Origin: Gammaproteobacteria bacterium
Lineage (GTDB): Bacteria; Pseudomonadota; Gammaproteobacteria; Pseudomonadales; Azotimanducaceae
Length of the DNA stretch: 64,000 nucleotides
Assembly: GCA_009841615.1 (NCBI GenBank)
Contig: VXLL01000011.1
Location: forward strand, 1 to 64,000
Direction of reading: 5' to 3'
Made by a program: the position numbers and the translations under genes. The notes under the pieces were generated by a model. That model saw only the letters and a program-made list of their open reading frames with translations. It was not told the DNA's origin and searched no databases. Shown here in pieces: positions 8,724 through 17,554 of this stretch; the first letter of the stretch is position 1, and the number at the start of each line of letters is the position of its first letter.

Positions 8724-9419
8724 GTGATTAAGCAGTTCTACATATTCGGTCATCGCGGTGCACCAGCACTAGCACCAGAGAACACTATTCCATCGTTTGT
8801 GCGAGCGTTCGAGGAAAGGGTGAATGGAATCGAGTTAGATGTACACTCGGTCGACCGTCAGTTGGTCGTGATACACGATGAATCAGTTGATCGAACAAGT
8901 AATGGTAGTGGCGTGCTTCATGAACTTTCCTTTGAGACACTTCGGCAATTAGATTTTGGCGATGGTGCGACCATACCAACTCTTGTGGAAGTTATTCAGG
9001 CTACTCCAACGCGCGTCCTAATCAATGTTGAACTGAAGGGTCAACACACAGGTAAGCCTGTCGCACAGTTGATACCCAACTACCCGTCCCATAAATTTAT
9101 GGTTTCGTCATTCGATCGACACGAACTGAAGGAATTCAAAGAGGAATTTGGTACCGAGTTCAACGCCGAAATTGCATTGCTTGGTGTTCGATTAACTGCT
9201 AAACTGATGGAGGAAGCTCACCAAATGAACGTAAGAACTCTAAACGTCTCCAGCAAATTTCTCAAAAGAAAGCAGCTCATCCTTGCCCTTCAAAGTGGTT
9301 TTAGGATAAATGTTTTCACTGTAAACAGTGCGACGCGCGCTAGGCAATTACGAAAAGATGGCGTCGCCGGAGTCTTCACCGACGACCCAGCTAAGCTAAG
9401 GGTATTGCACGACGAGTAG
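8724..9419 (+). CDS. ugpQ: glycerophosphodiester phosphodiesterase
   Basis: 231 residues from a GTG start at 8724. The GDPD signature is FGHRGAPALAPENTIPSF, then GIELDVH supplies metal-binding Glu/Asp residues and VVIHDESVDRTSNG contains the second catalytic His. The enzyme hydrolyses glycerophosphodiesters to glycerol-3-phosphate and an alcohol. With no signal peptide it should be cytoplasmic, like UgpQ. It stands alone, divergent from dnaX and convergent with pspC. The in-frame codon before the conserved block and the lack of an ATG force a GTG start. Confidence 0.9.
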   Translation: MIKQFYIFGHRGAPALAPENTIPSFVRAFEERVNGIELDVHSVDRQLVVIHDESVDRTSNGSGVLHELSFETLRQLDFGDGATIPTLVEVIQATPTRVLINVELKGQHTGKPVAQLIPNYPSHKFMVSSFDRHELKEFKEEFGTEFNAEIALLGVRLTAKLMEEAHQMNVRTLNVSSKFLKRKQLILALQSGFRINVFTVNSATRARQLRKDGVAGVFTDDPAKLRVLHDE

Positions 9420-9638
9420 ACTAGTTACTTACGTACTCAGGGAGTGTGTTTTCGTTGGTCTTAACGAGTGTAGCGAATTGATTGTGATTAGCCGTATTGT
9501 TTTGAGAATCTCGAACCTTCCGCCAATTGGTTACATGGGAAAATTGTTGTCGTTATTGTGCCTTTGGGACACAACCAACTCCACAAACCAGCATTAAAGA
9601 TGTTATGGGTAATGTTCGCGTGGTGCTTACTAGAGACG

Positions 9639-10130
9639 TTATGAATCTAGCGCGCGAAACTCTTCATCAAGACGGTATCGGCCTGAAGTAATATAGTGTT
9701 CCATGCGAGACAGTTTTTTTTCCATTTGAGCGATTTCTCGTTTAACCAACCCCATTCGAAAAATCATACTGCTCTTAGCGGTGGAGTCGCTGAATTCGTC
9801 GACAGTGCGTCGATAGCCTTCGCGCGTTCGGGAATAACGTTGGCGTGATCGACGATAACGGCCGTGAACCGGAGTCATTTCTTCCTCATCGTAGGGTTTC
9901 TTATCCATCACAAAAATCGCAACAATATAGACAGGTATCACAATCCACGATATACACACCACACCAAGAACAGTTAGAACGCGAACAATCCACGGTTCAA
10001 TTCCAAGGTAGTCGGCGATACCGGTACAGACGCCAAACAACGGTCCATGTTCGGGATCGCGGTACAGCCTTCGTACAGGCCGTTCCTCAAATTCTTCTTT
10101 AGCTTGACTGTAGGTCTGTCTTTGGTTCAT
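9639..10130 (-). CDS. pspC: phage shock protein C (PspC domain)
   Basis: 163 residues. The PspC domain spans roughly residues 18-78 (RRLYRDPEHGPLFGVCTGIA, then DYLGIEPWIVRVL), with one long hydrophobic membrane segment (VLGVVCISWIVIPVYIVAIF). The C-terminal half is Arg/Tyr-rich with a coiled-coil-like MEKKLSRMEHYITS. PspC senses envelope stress with PspB and releases PspF from PspA. It is the third gene of pspABC. The C-terminal extension is longer than in E. coli PspC (119 residues). Confidence 0.9.
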   Translation of the reverse strand: MNQRQTYSQAKEEFEERPVRRLYRDPEHGPLFGVCTGIADYLGIEPWIVRVLTVLGVVCISWIVIPVYIVAIFVMDKKPYDEEEMTPVHGRYRRSRQRYSRTREGYRRTVDEFSDSTAKSSMIFRMGLVKREIAQMEKKLSRMEHYITSGRYRLDEEFRALDS

Positions 10131-10201
10131 GGGGAGCTAGCGTGAAAGTCTATTTGAAATAATAGACAATTTTGATAGCGACTTGCTCAATTGCTTGTGC
10201 A

Positions 10202-10468
10202 TCATTCTCGTTCCGAATGGGTTCGCCGCCATCTGGGAGCACTGTGATCCAAAATCTTTTCTAGAGTATCGACACGTTCAGCGAGCTCTTCTGCGTGGTC
10301 TTCCAAGCGTTGTAGCTCTTCGCGGTCTTCGCGAGCCAATATTCGATGTGCCCGTTTAGAACGAGAATAGTGTAGGACTAACCAAAGCGGTAAGCACACA
10401 ATTACGAAGAGAATCGCACATACGAGCCCAAAAATGAAAAGCACACCGAAGAAGTTATCTACGTACAT
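10202..10468 (-). CDS. pspB: phage shock protein B
   Basis: 88 residues. One N-terminal membrane helix (FGVLFIFGLVCAILFVIV, then CLPLWLVLHY) is followed by a heptad-type helix (LQRLEDHAEELAERVDTLEK). Both match PspB (74 residues in E. coli). It partners PspC in the inner membrane to antagonise PspA under membrane stress. It sits 32 bp after pspA and about 70 bp before pspC, probably one transcript from the sigma-54 promoter at 11214-11228. Confidence 0.9.
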   Translation of the reverse strand: MYVDNFFGVLFIFGLVCAILFVIVCLPLWLVLHYSRSKRAHRILAREDREELQRLEDHAEELAERVDTLEKILDHSAPRWRRTHSERE

Positions 10469-10500
10469 GAGGAGTCCTTATATTCGACGATTTATGTGCT

Positions 10501-11166
10501 CTAAGATGACTTATCAGTTATAGAGCGTTTGAGTCTCTCAAGCGCTTCGTCAATTTTCTCGTCCGCTTCAAGTTCTCGAATCTCATCTGAAAGATTGCGT
10601 TGTCCCATATCGTAAGATTCTACAGCACCCTCAAGATCATCAATCTTCCGTTCAAACTGCTCGAATCGAATCATCGCTTCATCCACGTTTCGTTCGGTCA
10701 ATTGCCTACGAACATTCAGTCGTGCCCTAGCAGTACTTCCTCGAACCAACAATGACGACTGTTTAATCTTTGCGTCCTTGAGTTTTATGGTGAGGGTAGT
10801 GATGTCATCGTTCATCTTCACCAGCATGGACTCTATCGTGTCGAGATCGTTGTCGATCGCGACTACCATTTCTTTGGCTTTTTCCGATTCAGCCAACGCT
10901 GCTCGAGCTAAGTCTTCGCGATCTTTGCGTATTGCTGTCTCCGCTTTGCGCGTCCACTCGTCGACCTCTTGTGCGAACACATCGCGTTTGCGCAACATTT
11001 CTTTTTTGTCTGCAATACCCCGAGCGGCTGTGGTTCTGACCTCGACTAAAGTTGCTTCCATCTCTTGGATGATCATCCGAACCATCTTCGAAGGGTCTTC
11101 AGCTTTGTCTAACATCGCATTAATGTTAGAGTTTACGATGTCACTAACACGGGAAAAAATACCCAT
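10501..11166 (-). CDS. pspA: phage shock protein A (ESCRT-III-like membrane-maintenance protein)
   Basis: 221 residues, equal to E. coli PspA (222). It starts MGIFSRVSDIVNSNINAML, has the family motif EDPSKMVRMIIQEMEATLVE, and is coiled-coil almost throughout. PspA polymerises on stressed inner membranes and in the resting state inhibits the AAA+ activator PspF. A good Shine-Dalgarno (AGGAGA) precedes the ATG. The perfect -24/-12 promoter lies about 50 bp upstream and pspF is divergent, the classic psp arrangement. Confidence 0.96.
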   Translation of the reverse strand: MGIFSRVSDIVNSNINAMLDKAEDPSKMVRMIIQEMEATLVEVRTTAARGIADKKEMLRKRDVFAQEVDEWTRKAETAIRKDREDLARAALAESEKAKEMVVAIDNDLDTIESMLVKMNDDITTLTIKLKDAKIKQSSLLVRGSTARARLNVRRQLTERNVDEAMIRFEQFERKIDDLEGAVESYDMGQRNLSDEIRELEADEKIDEALERLKRSITDKSS

Positions 11167-11213
11167 AATTTTCTGTCTCCTGTGTAATGAAGAGTTTTAT
11201 TGCCCTTTGTTAA

Positions 11214-11228
11214 GCAACTATCGTGCCA
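11214..11228 (-). promoter_or_regulatory. sigma-54 (-24/-12) promoter of pspABC
   Basis: The minus strand reads TGGCACGATAGTTGC, a perfect match to TGGCAC-N5-TTGC. Transcription should start near 11202, about 35 nt before the pspA ATG. It lies between divergent pspA and pspF, as expected for a PspF-dependent promoter. PspF enhancer sites should lie in 11230-11330 and would overlap pspF's own promoter. Confidence 0.93.
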
Positions 11229-11336
11229 CCCGTTTGATTATTGCATAGATTTCTGAATATGGGCGACAAACCACGCATTCTAGCGGCGTAGGTATGATAT
11301 GTTGGTGGAAATTCGCGAATATTGGGATTTTTTAAC

Positions 11337-12362
11337 ATGGTAGAACAAGCTCCGACACTCGTTGGTCAATCACCTGCATTCCTGAAAGCGTTAGAAGAAA
11401 TTTCTAACATTGCAGAATTGTCAAAACCAGCATTAATAGTAGGTGAACGGGGAACTGGAAAAGAGCTCTTTGCCGCACGACTTCATTACTTGTCCCCTCG
11501 TTGGGATTCCGTGTATTTACAACTGAATTGTGCCACGTTGACCGAAACACTTCTTGAAACGGAATTATTCGGACACGAAGCCGGCGCATTCACGGGCGCG
11601 ACCCGTCGGCACTTAGGACGATTTGAACGAGCTAGTTCGGGTACTTTGTTCCTGGATGAATTGGCGACAACATCACAACGCGTTCAAGAAAAGATTCTGA
11701 GAGTCATCGAGTATGGTGAATTTGAACGTGTTGGAGGAAGCAATACTATTCAGACTGATGTTCGGATTGTTGCAGCGACCAATGAAGATTTGCCTACTCT
11801 CGCGCAAGAAGGAAAATTTCGTATCGATCTTCTTGATCGGCTGGCGTTTGACGTGATCACTCTCCCACCTCTACGCGAACGTGCCGAAGACATACTATTG
11901 CTAGCTGAACACTTTGCCGTTAATATGGCAAACGAACTCAAGCGTGAACTGTTTCCAGGATTTTCCGATTCGGCAACAAATATCCTCATGGAACACCACT
12001 GGCCTGGAAACGTTCGGGAATTGAAAAATGTTGTGGAGAGGGCTGTATATCGAAATAACCCCAGCGACTTAGTAGAGGAAATTGTTCTCGACCCCTTCGA
12101 ATCTCCCTTCCGACTTCGAAACAACGAACTGCAGAAAAATACTGAGAATTCGAACACCCAAGAGATTGTGCTTCCCGTCAACATACGAGAACAGGTCGAA
12201 GAATTTGAAACTTCAATATTGCGAGCTGCTCTTGAAAAAGCCAAGTTTAATCAACGAAAGACTGCTGAACTGTTGGGATTGACTTACAACCAAGTTAGAA
12301 ACACATTACGCAAGTACAGTATCTCAACTAGCGAATCTGACGGTTCCAACACGAAGGGGTAA
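11337..12362 (+). CDS. pspF: psp operon transcriptional activator PspF
   Basis: A sigma-54-dependent AAA+ activator with no receiver domain, as in PspF. I chose ATG 11337 (MVEQAPTLVGQS) over an upstream in-frame TTG at 11322. It is 341 residues. Walker A GERGTGKE is at 36-43, the sigma-54 contact loop GAFTGA at 83-88, and Walker B GTLFLDEL follows. The C-terminal Fis-type helix-turn-helix is RKTAELLGLTYNQVRNTLRK. It opens the promoter at 11214-11228 and is inhibited by PspA. About 30 more residues separate the AAA+ domain from the HTH than in E. coli (325 residues). Confidence 0.95.
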   Translation: MVEQAPTLVGQSPAFLKALEEISNIAELSKPALIVGERGTGKELFAARLHYLSPRWDSVYLQLNCATLTETLLETELFGHEAGAFTGATRRHLGRFERASSGTLFLDELATTSQRVQEKILRVIEYGEFERVGGSNTIQTDVRIVAATNEDLPTLAQEGKFRIDLLDRLAFDVITLPPLRERAEDILLLAEHFAVNMANELKRELFPGFSDSATNILMEHHWPGNVRELKNVVERAVYRNNPSDLVEEIVLDPFESPFRLRNNELQKNTENSNTQEIVLPVNIREQVEEFETSILRAALEKAKFNQRKTAELLGLTYNQVRNTLRKYSISTSESDGSNTKG

Positions 12363-12471
12363 AGGTCTTCCACTCTTTTGCAGTTTCCGTATCGAAAGTT
12401 CGTGATATTGGAGATTCGACACATTTCTATAATTTTCTGTCAGACTAGACAACTTCGTTGTCTGATTGAAT

Positions 12472-12581
12472 GGCAATTAGCCGGTCCCTTCGCGGCGATA
12501 AATTGTGAACCCCGCCAGGCCCGGAAGGGAGCAACGGTAACAGTTGAATCGGGTGCCGAAGATTCGATTGGCTAATTCGCC
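12472..12581 (+). ncRNA. ffs: 4.5S signal recognition particle RNA
   Basis: The SRP signature is seen directly: CCAGGCCCGGAAGGGAGCAA with its GGAA tetraloop and asymmetric internal loop near 12515-12535. The ends pair: AATTAGCC at 12475-12482 with GGCTAATT at 12570-12577, extended by GGC/GCC with a one-base bulge. About 110 nt is the normal bacterial short-form size. The RNA binds Ffh for co-translational targeting of membrane proteins. The exact 5' and 3' ends are estimated from pairing. A tRNA-Ser gene starts 28 bp later and may be co-transcribed. Confidence 0.93.
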
Positions 12582-12609
12582 GCCCTTACGCTCACCCGAA
12601 GGTATTCAA

Positions 12610-12698
12610 GGAGAGGTGTCCGAGAGGCCGAAGGAGCGCGCTTGGAAAGCGCGTATGGGGATAACTCATCGAGGGTTCGAATCCCTCCCTCTCCGCCA
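12610..12698 (+). tRNA. tRNA-Ser (anticodon GGA)
   Basis: A complete class II tRNA with encoded CCA. The acceptor arm pairs GGAGAGG with CCTCTCC, with discriminator G at 12695. The anticodon arm is CGCGC-TTGGAAA-GCGCG, giving GGA. A long variable arm (TATGGGGATAACTCATC) is typical of tRNA-Ser, and the T arm is GAGGG-TTCGAAT-CCCTC. It reads UCC and UCU codons. Confidence 0.97.
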
Positions 12699-12776
12699 GC
12701 TTGCGACACTAGTAATGGGCACGCACCGGCACCGCACAAGCCAACAACGTACCTTGAGAATCTAGTGGTTTCGGTT

Positions 12777-12798
12777 TACTAACTAGTCGTAGTTAGTA
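12777..12798. terminator. stem-loop between tRNA-Ser and a convergent permease gene
   Basis: TACTAACTA and TAGTTAGTA form a perfect 9-bp stem around a GTCG loop, 17 bp from the permease stop codon. The converging genes make a bidirectional terminator plausible. No U-tract follows on either strand, so this may be only an mRNA 3'-end stabiliser. Confidence 0.35.
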
Positions 12799-12814
12799 GG
12801 CGAAAATGAATTAT

Positions 12815-14062
12815 TTACTCTGACTGTAACGCAGCTACAGGATCAAGCTTAGCCGCTGACACAGCTGGATATACGCCAAACGCTACAGCAATGGCCATGC
12901 AGACTACCACGGCAACGGAGATCCCGAAATAATTCCAAGCGACCGGCCACTTTGCAAAGAAAGCGATCAAAATCGCAAGCGCGACCCCTGCAACAATGCC
13001 AAATAACGCTCCGATGAACGCGATCACTGTGGTTTCAATTAAGAATTGACGCACAACATCAGCTCGCGTTGCTCCGACAGCTCGCAATAAACCGATTTCC
13101 GACTTTCTCTCCAACACACTCGCAAGCATGATGTTCATGATCCCTATCCCACCAACTAACAGCGAGATTATCGCAACAGAAGTCATAACAATCGTAAATA
13201 TTCGATTCGTCTGTCGTTGCTGCGCGAGAATTTCATTCGGTACGACCATACGAAAATCGTCTTGATTTCCATGGCGTCGTTTAACATTTTCATATATTGC
13301 CGCTTGTGCCGACACCAAGGACTCTCCGTTAATCTTGAACCTGGCAGAAGATAGTTCGGAAGACATCTCTTCTACCTTCAACCGATTCAAACCGGTATTT
13401 AACGGGATGTAGACTCGATCTGAGTAACCTCCAACCTTTTCGCCTTGAATTTCTTCTCCTGGCATCTTTTGGTCTTGTAATATCCCAATAACCTCAAACC
13501 AAGTGAAGTTCACCTTCACCTGCTTTCCAATAGCGTCCCCGTTGGGAAACAGACGACGTGCTGCGGTATCACCCAAAACCGCCTTCGTAGCGAATTCTTG
13601 ATTGTCCTCGTCGGTGAATACGTCACCAATTTCTGTCTCAAGACTTGATAGGTCAAAAAAGTCACTACTAACCGCCCAAACTTCAGAATTTCTGCTATCT
13701 CCCTCATGCGAAAAGAGCGTCCACACCCGAAGGTCCTTAATGCCGGCCCACTTCTCAACAAACACTAACGTCTCTTTTACTGCTCTTGCATCGTCTACTG
13801 AGAGACCTGGACTATGCTTACGCACCTCTAAAAGTTCGTCCACGCTAAAGTCTTTGCCCTCGACAATAATGTTCTCAACTCCCAAACGCTGGATCATTTG
13901 CATGGATTGTTTCAAGCCACCTTCACTCACGGCAAGCATGGATATGACCGCGCCTACACCAAAGATCATTCCAAGAAGTGTTAAAAAAGTTCTGAGTGGT
14001 CGATGTGCTAATTGGCCGACGGCTAACCGAAAATCGGGCCACAATGTCGAAAGTAGTTTCAC
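12815..14062 (-). CDS. MacB-like ABC transporter permease (FtsX domain)
   Basis: 415 residues. An N-terminal membrane helix (PLRTFLTLLGMIFGVGAVIS) is followed by a periplasmic MacB-PCD-type domain of about 230 residues. The C-terminal FtsX core has three helices, with the conserved ERKSEIGLLRAVGA coupling segment and the end AAKLDPVAALQSE. MacB-type permeases move substrates from the periplasm through an outer-membrane channel by mechanotransmission rather than transport them across the inner membrane. The ATPase is a separate protein at 17555-18265. It is the last gene of a five-gene cassette, with three adaptors in between. Confidence 0.9.
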   Translation of the reverse strand: MKLLSTLWPDFRLAVGQLAHRPLRTFLTLLGMIFGVGAVISMLAVSEGGLKQSMQMIQRLGVENIIVEGKDFSVDELLEVRKHSPGLSVDDARAVKETLVFVEKWAGIKDLRVWTLFSHEGDSRNSEVWAVSSDFFDLSSLETEIGDVFTDEDNQEFATKAVLGDTAARRLFPNGDAIGKQVKVNFTWFEVIGILQDQKMPGEEIQGEKVGGYSDRVYIPLNTGLNRLKVEEMSSELSSARFKINGESLVSAQAAIYENVKRRHGNQDDFRMVVPNEILAQQRQTNRIFTIVMTSVAIISLLVGGIGIMNIMLASVLERKSEIGLLRAVGATRADVVRQFLIETTVIAFIGALFGIVAGVALAILIAFFAKWPVAWNYFGISVAVVVCMAIAVAFGVYPAVSAAKLDPVAALQSE

Positions 14063-14117
14063 AAAGGTTTGATCACCCTTCTAATTTGTAACGTTTATTT
14101 AACTAACTTAGCTGGAA

Positions 14118-15332
14118 TTAGCTGGACGGAAGTTCATCTGGTGCTACCAAACTTACGGCATCTCCCTCTTCGAGTCCATCAACGATTTCAATCAACGTAG
14201 GACTACTGTGCCCAAGTGTCACGAAGTGTTTTTTAGGCTCTTGGTTTTTTTCTATGATATAAACGTATGCCTGATCTTTATCAATATAAACAGCCTGTTG
14301 CGGAATCAAATACGCATTTGTTAAGTTGCCTGTGATGATTTCCGCTTCAATTGTGCTACCGACGCGCATGAGGTCAGCATCGATGTTATCAATGTCCACG
14401 CTCAAAGTGAAATATTTCGTGGGATCTACCTGATCTCGTGGTGCGGCGATATGCGAGATGTCTACGATCTCACCCGTAATCTTTTGATCTAAGGCACTGT
14501 GCATCCACATGTTAACCTCTTGTCCGACTGCGACTCCAACGGCATCGACTTCTAAGACGTACATTCTCGCTTGGATCTTTCCCTTCACTGGAATTTCACC
14601 TACTCTTGAATTTCGCCAGACCGTTTGGCCGGGTGCGTATTTTGTTCCCCACCACGTAGAACCGTAAATAAATGTTCCATCCGCAGGACTCTTAATTTCC
14701 ATGTTTTTAAGCGTCTCTTGTTGTGTTTCGAACTGCTGTTCAGTGGATTGCAAATTCGCCTCAAGTCGAATGATTTCTGCATCGTGCCGTCGGTCGTGAG
14801 TCTCAATCTGCCATTGAACAAACTCACCCAACTGTCTTAAATACTCTAAGTTTCCTACCTGATCGATCAGTTCGTTACGACTGAACACTTCATCGTCAAG
14901 CAGGGTATAGATCGATGCAATGTCTATTTCGCCATCAACCCGAATATCTTCGTGTCCTAATTGAATTCTTTCCCCAAAGCTCGAATTGATAAAGTTATCA
15001 ATAGTTGTCTGCTGGCGCTCAAGTTGTAATAAGCTGCGGTCTACTACTTGCACCATATCTGCGTTATCGAACCGAACCACGATATCCCCTTCTTTAACTT
15101 CAGAGTATTCAGGAATCATCCATGCGATAGTGAATTCGGCACGAACGTTCCCCCCTACTTGCACAGGTGCAGATTCGGTTGAAATAATCTCGCCGTTAGC
15201 ACGTACCGTAAATTCATGGGTTCGTGGTTTGACAATTACTTTCGAGTACTCACGTTTGTCAAATGAACAACCAATGCCGCTCAGTAAAACAGCGAATGTT
15301 AGGATGCCGGAAAAAAACTTCAATGACTTCAT
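14118..15332 (-). CDS. HlyD/MacA-type periplasmic adaptor, third of three
   Basis: 404 residues. The N-terminal signal LTFAVLLSGIGC could be lipidated at C22, although the -3 residue is Gly, so the lipobox is weak. A first barrel/lipoyl half (MIPEYSEVKEGDIVVRFDNA) precedes a helical hairpin rich in Gln/Glu. The second lipoyl half (IKSPADGTFIYGS) and a beta-barrel and membrane-proximal region follow (AYLIPQQAVYIDKDQAYVYI, ending GLEEGDAV). Its ATG overlaps the stop codon of the preceding adaptor by 4 bp. It should link the MacB-like permease to an outer-membrane factor that is not encoded here. Confidence 0.86.
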   Translation of the reverse strand: MKSLKFFSGILTFAVLLSGIGCSFDKREYSKVIVKPRTHEFTVRANGEIISTESAPVQVGGNVRAEFTIAWMIPEYSEVKEGDIVVRFDNADMVQVVDRSLLQLERQQTTIDNFINSSFGERIQLGHEDIRVDGEIDIASIYTLLDDEVFSRNELIDQVGNLEYLRQLGEFVQWQIETHDRRHDAEIIRLEANLQSTEQQFETQQETLKNMEIKSPADGTFIYGSTWWGTKYAPGQTVWRNSRVGEIPVKGKIQARMYVLEVDAVGVAVGQEVNMWMHSALDQKITGEIVDISHIAAPRDQVDPTKYFTLSVDIDNIDADLMRVGSTIEAEIITGNLTNAYLIPQQAVYIDKDQAYVYIIEKNQEPKKHFVTLGHSSPTLIEIVDGLEEGDAVSLVAPDELPSS

Positions 15333-16543
15333 AGTCTGACTCTCTGTCCCTCTGCTAGTCCTTCTTTAACGATAAAGTAATCTTGACTACTCTTTCCTAA
15401 CGTAATACCACTCCACTTATCGGTTAATACAAATCCACCGATAGAGAATCCTGGGATAACGACCCCTGGCTTGCCCTTCTTGTAGACAAGTGCGGCTTTA
15501 GGAACTACTAGCACATCGTTAAATGTTTGAACTTCCACTTTGACTTCTACGGACACCCCGATACGTAGGATTTCTGAGTAATCTTCATCAAGTTTGACAG
15601 TAAAATCTCGGACCATTTCTAGGGACTTTGGAGACTTACGACGGACCGTGTTTCCCACAGAATGTACACGACCCGATAGTTCGGCAGTCCCTGTAGTTTC
15701 AGTAACAATGATGGCTCTCTGATCTACTTTGAGCACTGTGGCCAAATTCTCAGGTATCGTCGCCCGAATCAAAAGCTTCTCGTCGTTGACAATTTTTACT
15801 ATCTGTATCCCTCCGCTAGCACTCGACCCCGCTGTGAGTTTTTCGCCGTTCCAGCCAGTTCCAATGACCGCAATCCCGGCTTTTGGGGCACGGATAGTAA
15901 AGCTATCCAACGCTCGCTTTGCTTCTGTAAGCCGAAGTTCGGCTCGCGCGATTTGCCTTTTTTTGTTTTCTTCCGTCGCGACCTTGTCTCTATCACTTAG
16001 TGTTTTTCGAAATAGCGCGCGATCATATCGTGTTTCGGCTAAGCGACGTCGCTCTAAGAGTTTTCGGTACTCTATGCCGGGTACGATCCCCGCGGGGACT
16101 TCCGCCAGGCGTATGGCTTTCTCAACGTCAGCCTTGAGATTGGACATATTTAGAGCTTCCTGACGAACTTGTTGTTCCTTTTGTTCCTTGTCGACACCGA
16201 CATCGCCTGCGTGAACGTTAAGTTCACTCTCCAGTTCGCGAATCCGCTCATCAGTTCGTGAGCCCTCAATTTGGACCACTATCTCACCTTTACGTACGCG
16301 TTTTCCTTCCGGCACAATTGATTCGATTCTAGATCGCCAACGAGTTGTAGGAGGTGCGCCGATCGATACAAAGTCCTCCGAATCGACAACACCGGTTGCG
16401 CTCACGGTCACAACAAATTCTCTTTGCTTTTGTACGTCTCTCCACTCTGCCGCTTGCACACATACAACCACAAGTGTTGCCAGCACAGCTAGCAGAGCTG
16501 GTTTGCGAGTAGACTTAATCAACTTGATTAGAGACTTCTTCAT
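15329..16543 (-). CDS. HlyD/MacA-type periplasmic adaptor, second of three
   Basis: 404 residues with an N-terminal hydrophobic anchor or signal (PALLAVLATLVVVCVQAAEW). The lipoyl half is SIVPEGKRVRKGEIVVQIEG, followed by a long charged coiled-coil hairpin. The second lipoyl half is FTIRAPKAGIAVIGTGWNGE, with a barrel and membrane-proximal end (VLVVPKAALVYKKGKPGVVI). It overlaps the upstream adaptor by 29 bp and the downstream adaptor by 4 bp, so the three are translationally coupled. The sequences are divergent, which argues for distinct subunits rather than recent copies. Confidence 0.86.
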   Translation of the reverse strand: MKKSLIKLIKSTRKPALLAVLATLVVVCVQAAEWRDVQKQREFVVTVSATGVVDSEDFVSIGAPPTTRWRSRIESIVPEGKRVRKGEIVVQIEGSRTDERIRELESELNVHAGDVGVDKEQKEQQVRQEALNMSNLKADVEKAIRLAEVPAGIVPGIEYRKLLERRRLAETRYDRALFRKTLSDRDKVATEENKKRQIARAELRLTEAKRALDSFTIRAPKAGIAVIGTGWNGEKLTAGSSASGGIQIVKIVNDEKLLIRATIPENLATVLKVDQRAIIVTETTGTAELSGRVHSVGNTVRRKSPKSLEMVRDFTVKLDEDYSEILRIGVSVEVKVEVQTFNDVLVVPKAALVYKKGKPGVVIPGFSIGGFVLTDKWSGITLGKSSQDYFIVKEGLAEGQRVRL

Positions 16544-17519
16544 TTTTAATTACTCCCAAAATTGACATACCCGGTATATATACTTCGGGTATCGGATCTA
16601 ATGGTTCGGTTACGATTTCGTAATATCCAGCTGAACTCCAATCACTACGACTTGCTGCTTGATTGGACATCCAAGTCACTTTTGTTTTGACCTTCGCGTC
16701 TCCCGCGGCATCAGGGGATACTATAACTTCGTCACCGATAGATATTTTTCGGATATCTGCTTCGTGCACCCAAAATCTAAACTGTAAATCTTCCCGACTC
16801 GCAACAATTAGCAGCGTGGTTCCAGACCCGTAACTTTCGCCGGGAAAAATCTTCAAGCCCGTGAGTCTGTTCTCCGCGTAAATTATTATTCCTGATTGCT
16901 CTGCGAGGAAGTTTGTATGTTTCAATGCATTTTCGATGCGTGTTTTTTCGTTTTGTGCGTTCAGCAAGTCACGCTCTGCCATCGGTCGATCTCTATCTCG
17001 TGCGGCGTAGGCTTCTTCTAAATTTCGAATTGCTATTTCTAAATCGTGAATTGCATTTGCAAGCGCTAAACGATTTCTGTCATGTGTGAGTTCCGGGACT
17101 GTATCCTCCGGCACCATGGCGTCCAGGCGCGTATTTTCTAAAGAAGACTCAGAACTAATGAGACGTGTAATCGCATCGAAGATCGTTAACTCGTGCGCCG
17201 CTTCTTGAGACTCTGCCGCAGTAATTTGGGATTCAATATTCACTTCTGCTTGTTCAAGCTGGGATTCAAGGTCACCAGGATCAAGTCTAACGATTTCATC
17301 ACCGGGTTGTACCTCTTCTCCCTCAGGTGCCATCCACTCAATCGTACGTGAATAGGAACCTGGTAGACGAGGCATCTCTACCGATTGTGCGTTACCGTCT
17401 TCGATTTCACCTGTTATGAGAATTGTTTCAGCCCACAAAGTAGAGCTAACCGTGAGCAAACCAAGTGCTACTAAACTACAAAGACAAGCACTATATAGTC
17501 TTTTTAATGGTTTCAGCAT
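16515..17519 (-). CDS. HlyD/MacA-type periplasmic adaptor, first of three
   Basis: 334 residues with a cleavable-looking signal peptide ending SSTLWAE. The lipoyl half is WMAPEGEEVQPGDEIVRLDP, followed by an acidic alpha-hairpin. The return strand (EQSGIIIYAENRLTGLKIFP, then GESYGSGT) and a beta-barrel ending VYIPGMSILGVIKNEE complete it. It is shorter than its two neighbours and lacks a clear membrane-proximal domain. The gene follows the ATPase by 35 bp. It is probably a minor or specialised adaptor of the same exporter. Confidence 0.82.
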   Translation of the reverse strand: MLKPLKRLYSACLCSLVALGLLTVSSTLWAETILITGEIEDGNAQSVEMPRLPGSYSRTIEWMAPEGEEVQPGDEIVRLDPGDLESQLEQAEVNIESQITAAESQEAAHELTIFDAITRLISSESSLENTRLDAMVPEDTVPELTHDRNRLALANAIHDLEIAIRNLEEAYAARDRDRPMAERDLLNAQNEKTRIENALKHTNFLAEQSGIIIYAENRLTGLKIFPGESYGSGTTLLIVASREDLQFRFWVHEADIRKISIGDEVIVSPDAAGDAKVKTKVTWMSNQAASRSDWSSAGYYEIVTEPLDPIPEVYIPGMSILGVIKNEEVSNQVD

Positions 17520-17554
17520 ACGCTCTCTTCTATAACTCCAACGGTGTACACAAA

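Noticed and set aside
12447-12463. Hairpin AGACAAC-TTC-GTTGTCT just before the SRP RNA, considered as the pspF terminator
   Set aside because: No U-tract follows and it falls in the expected SRP RNA promoter region, so its role is ambiguous.
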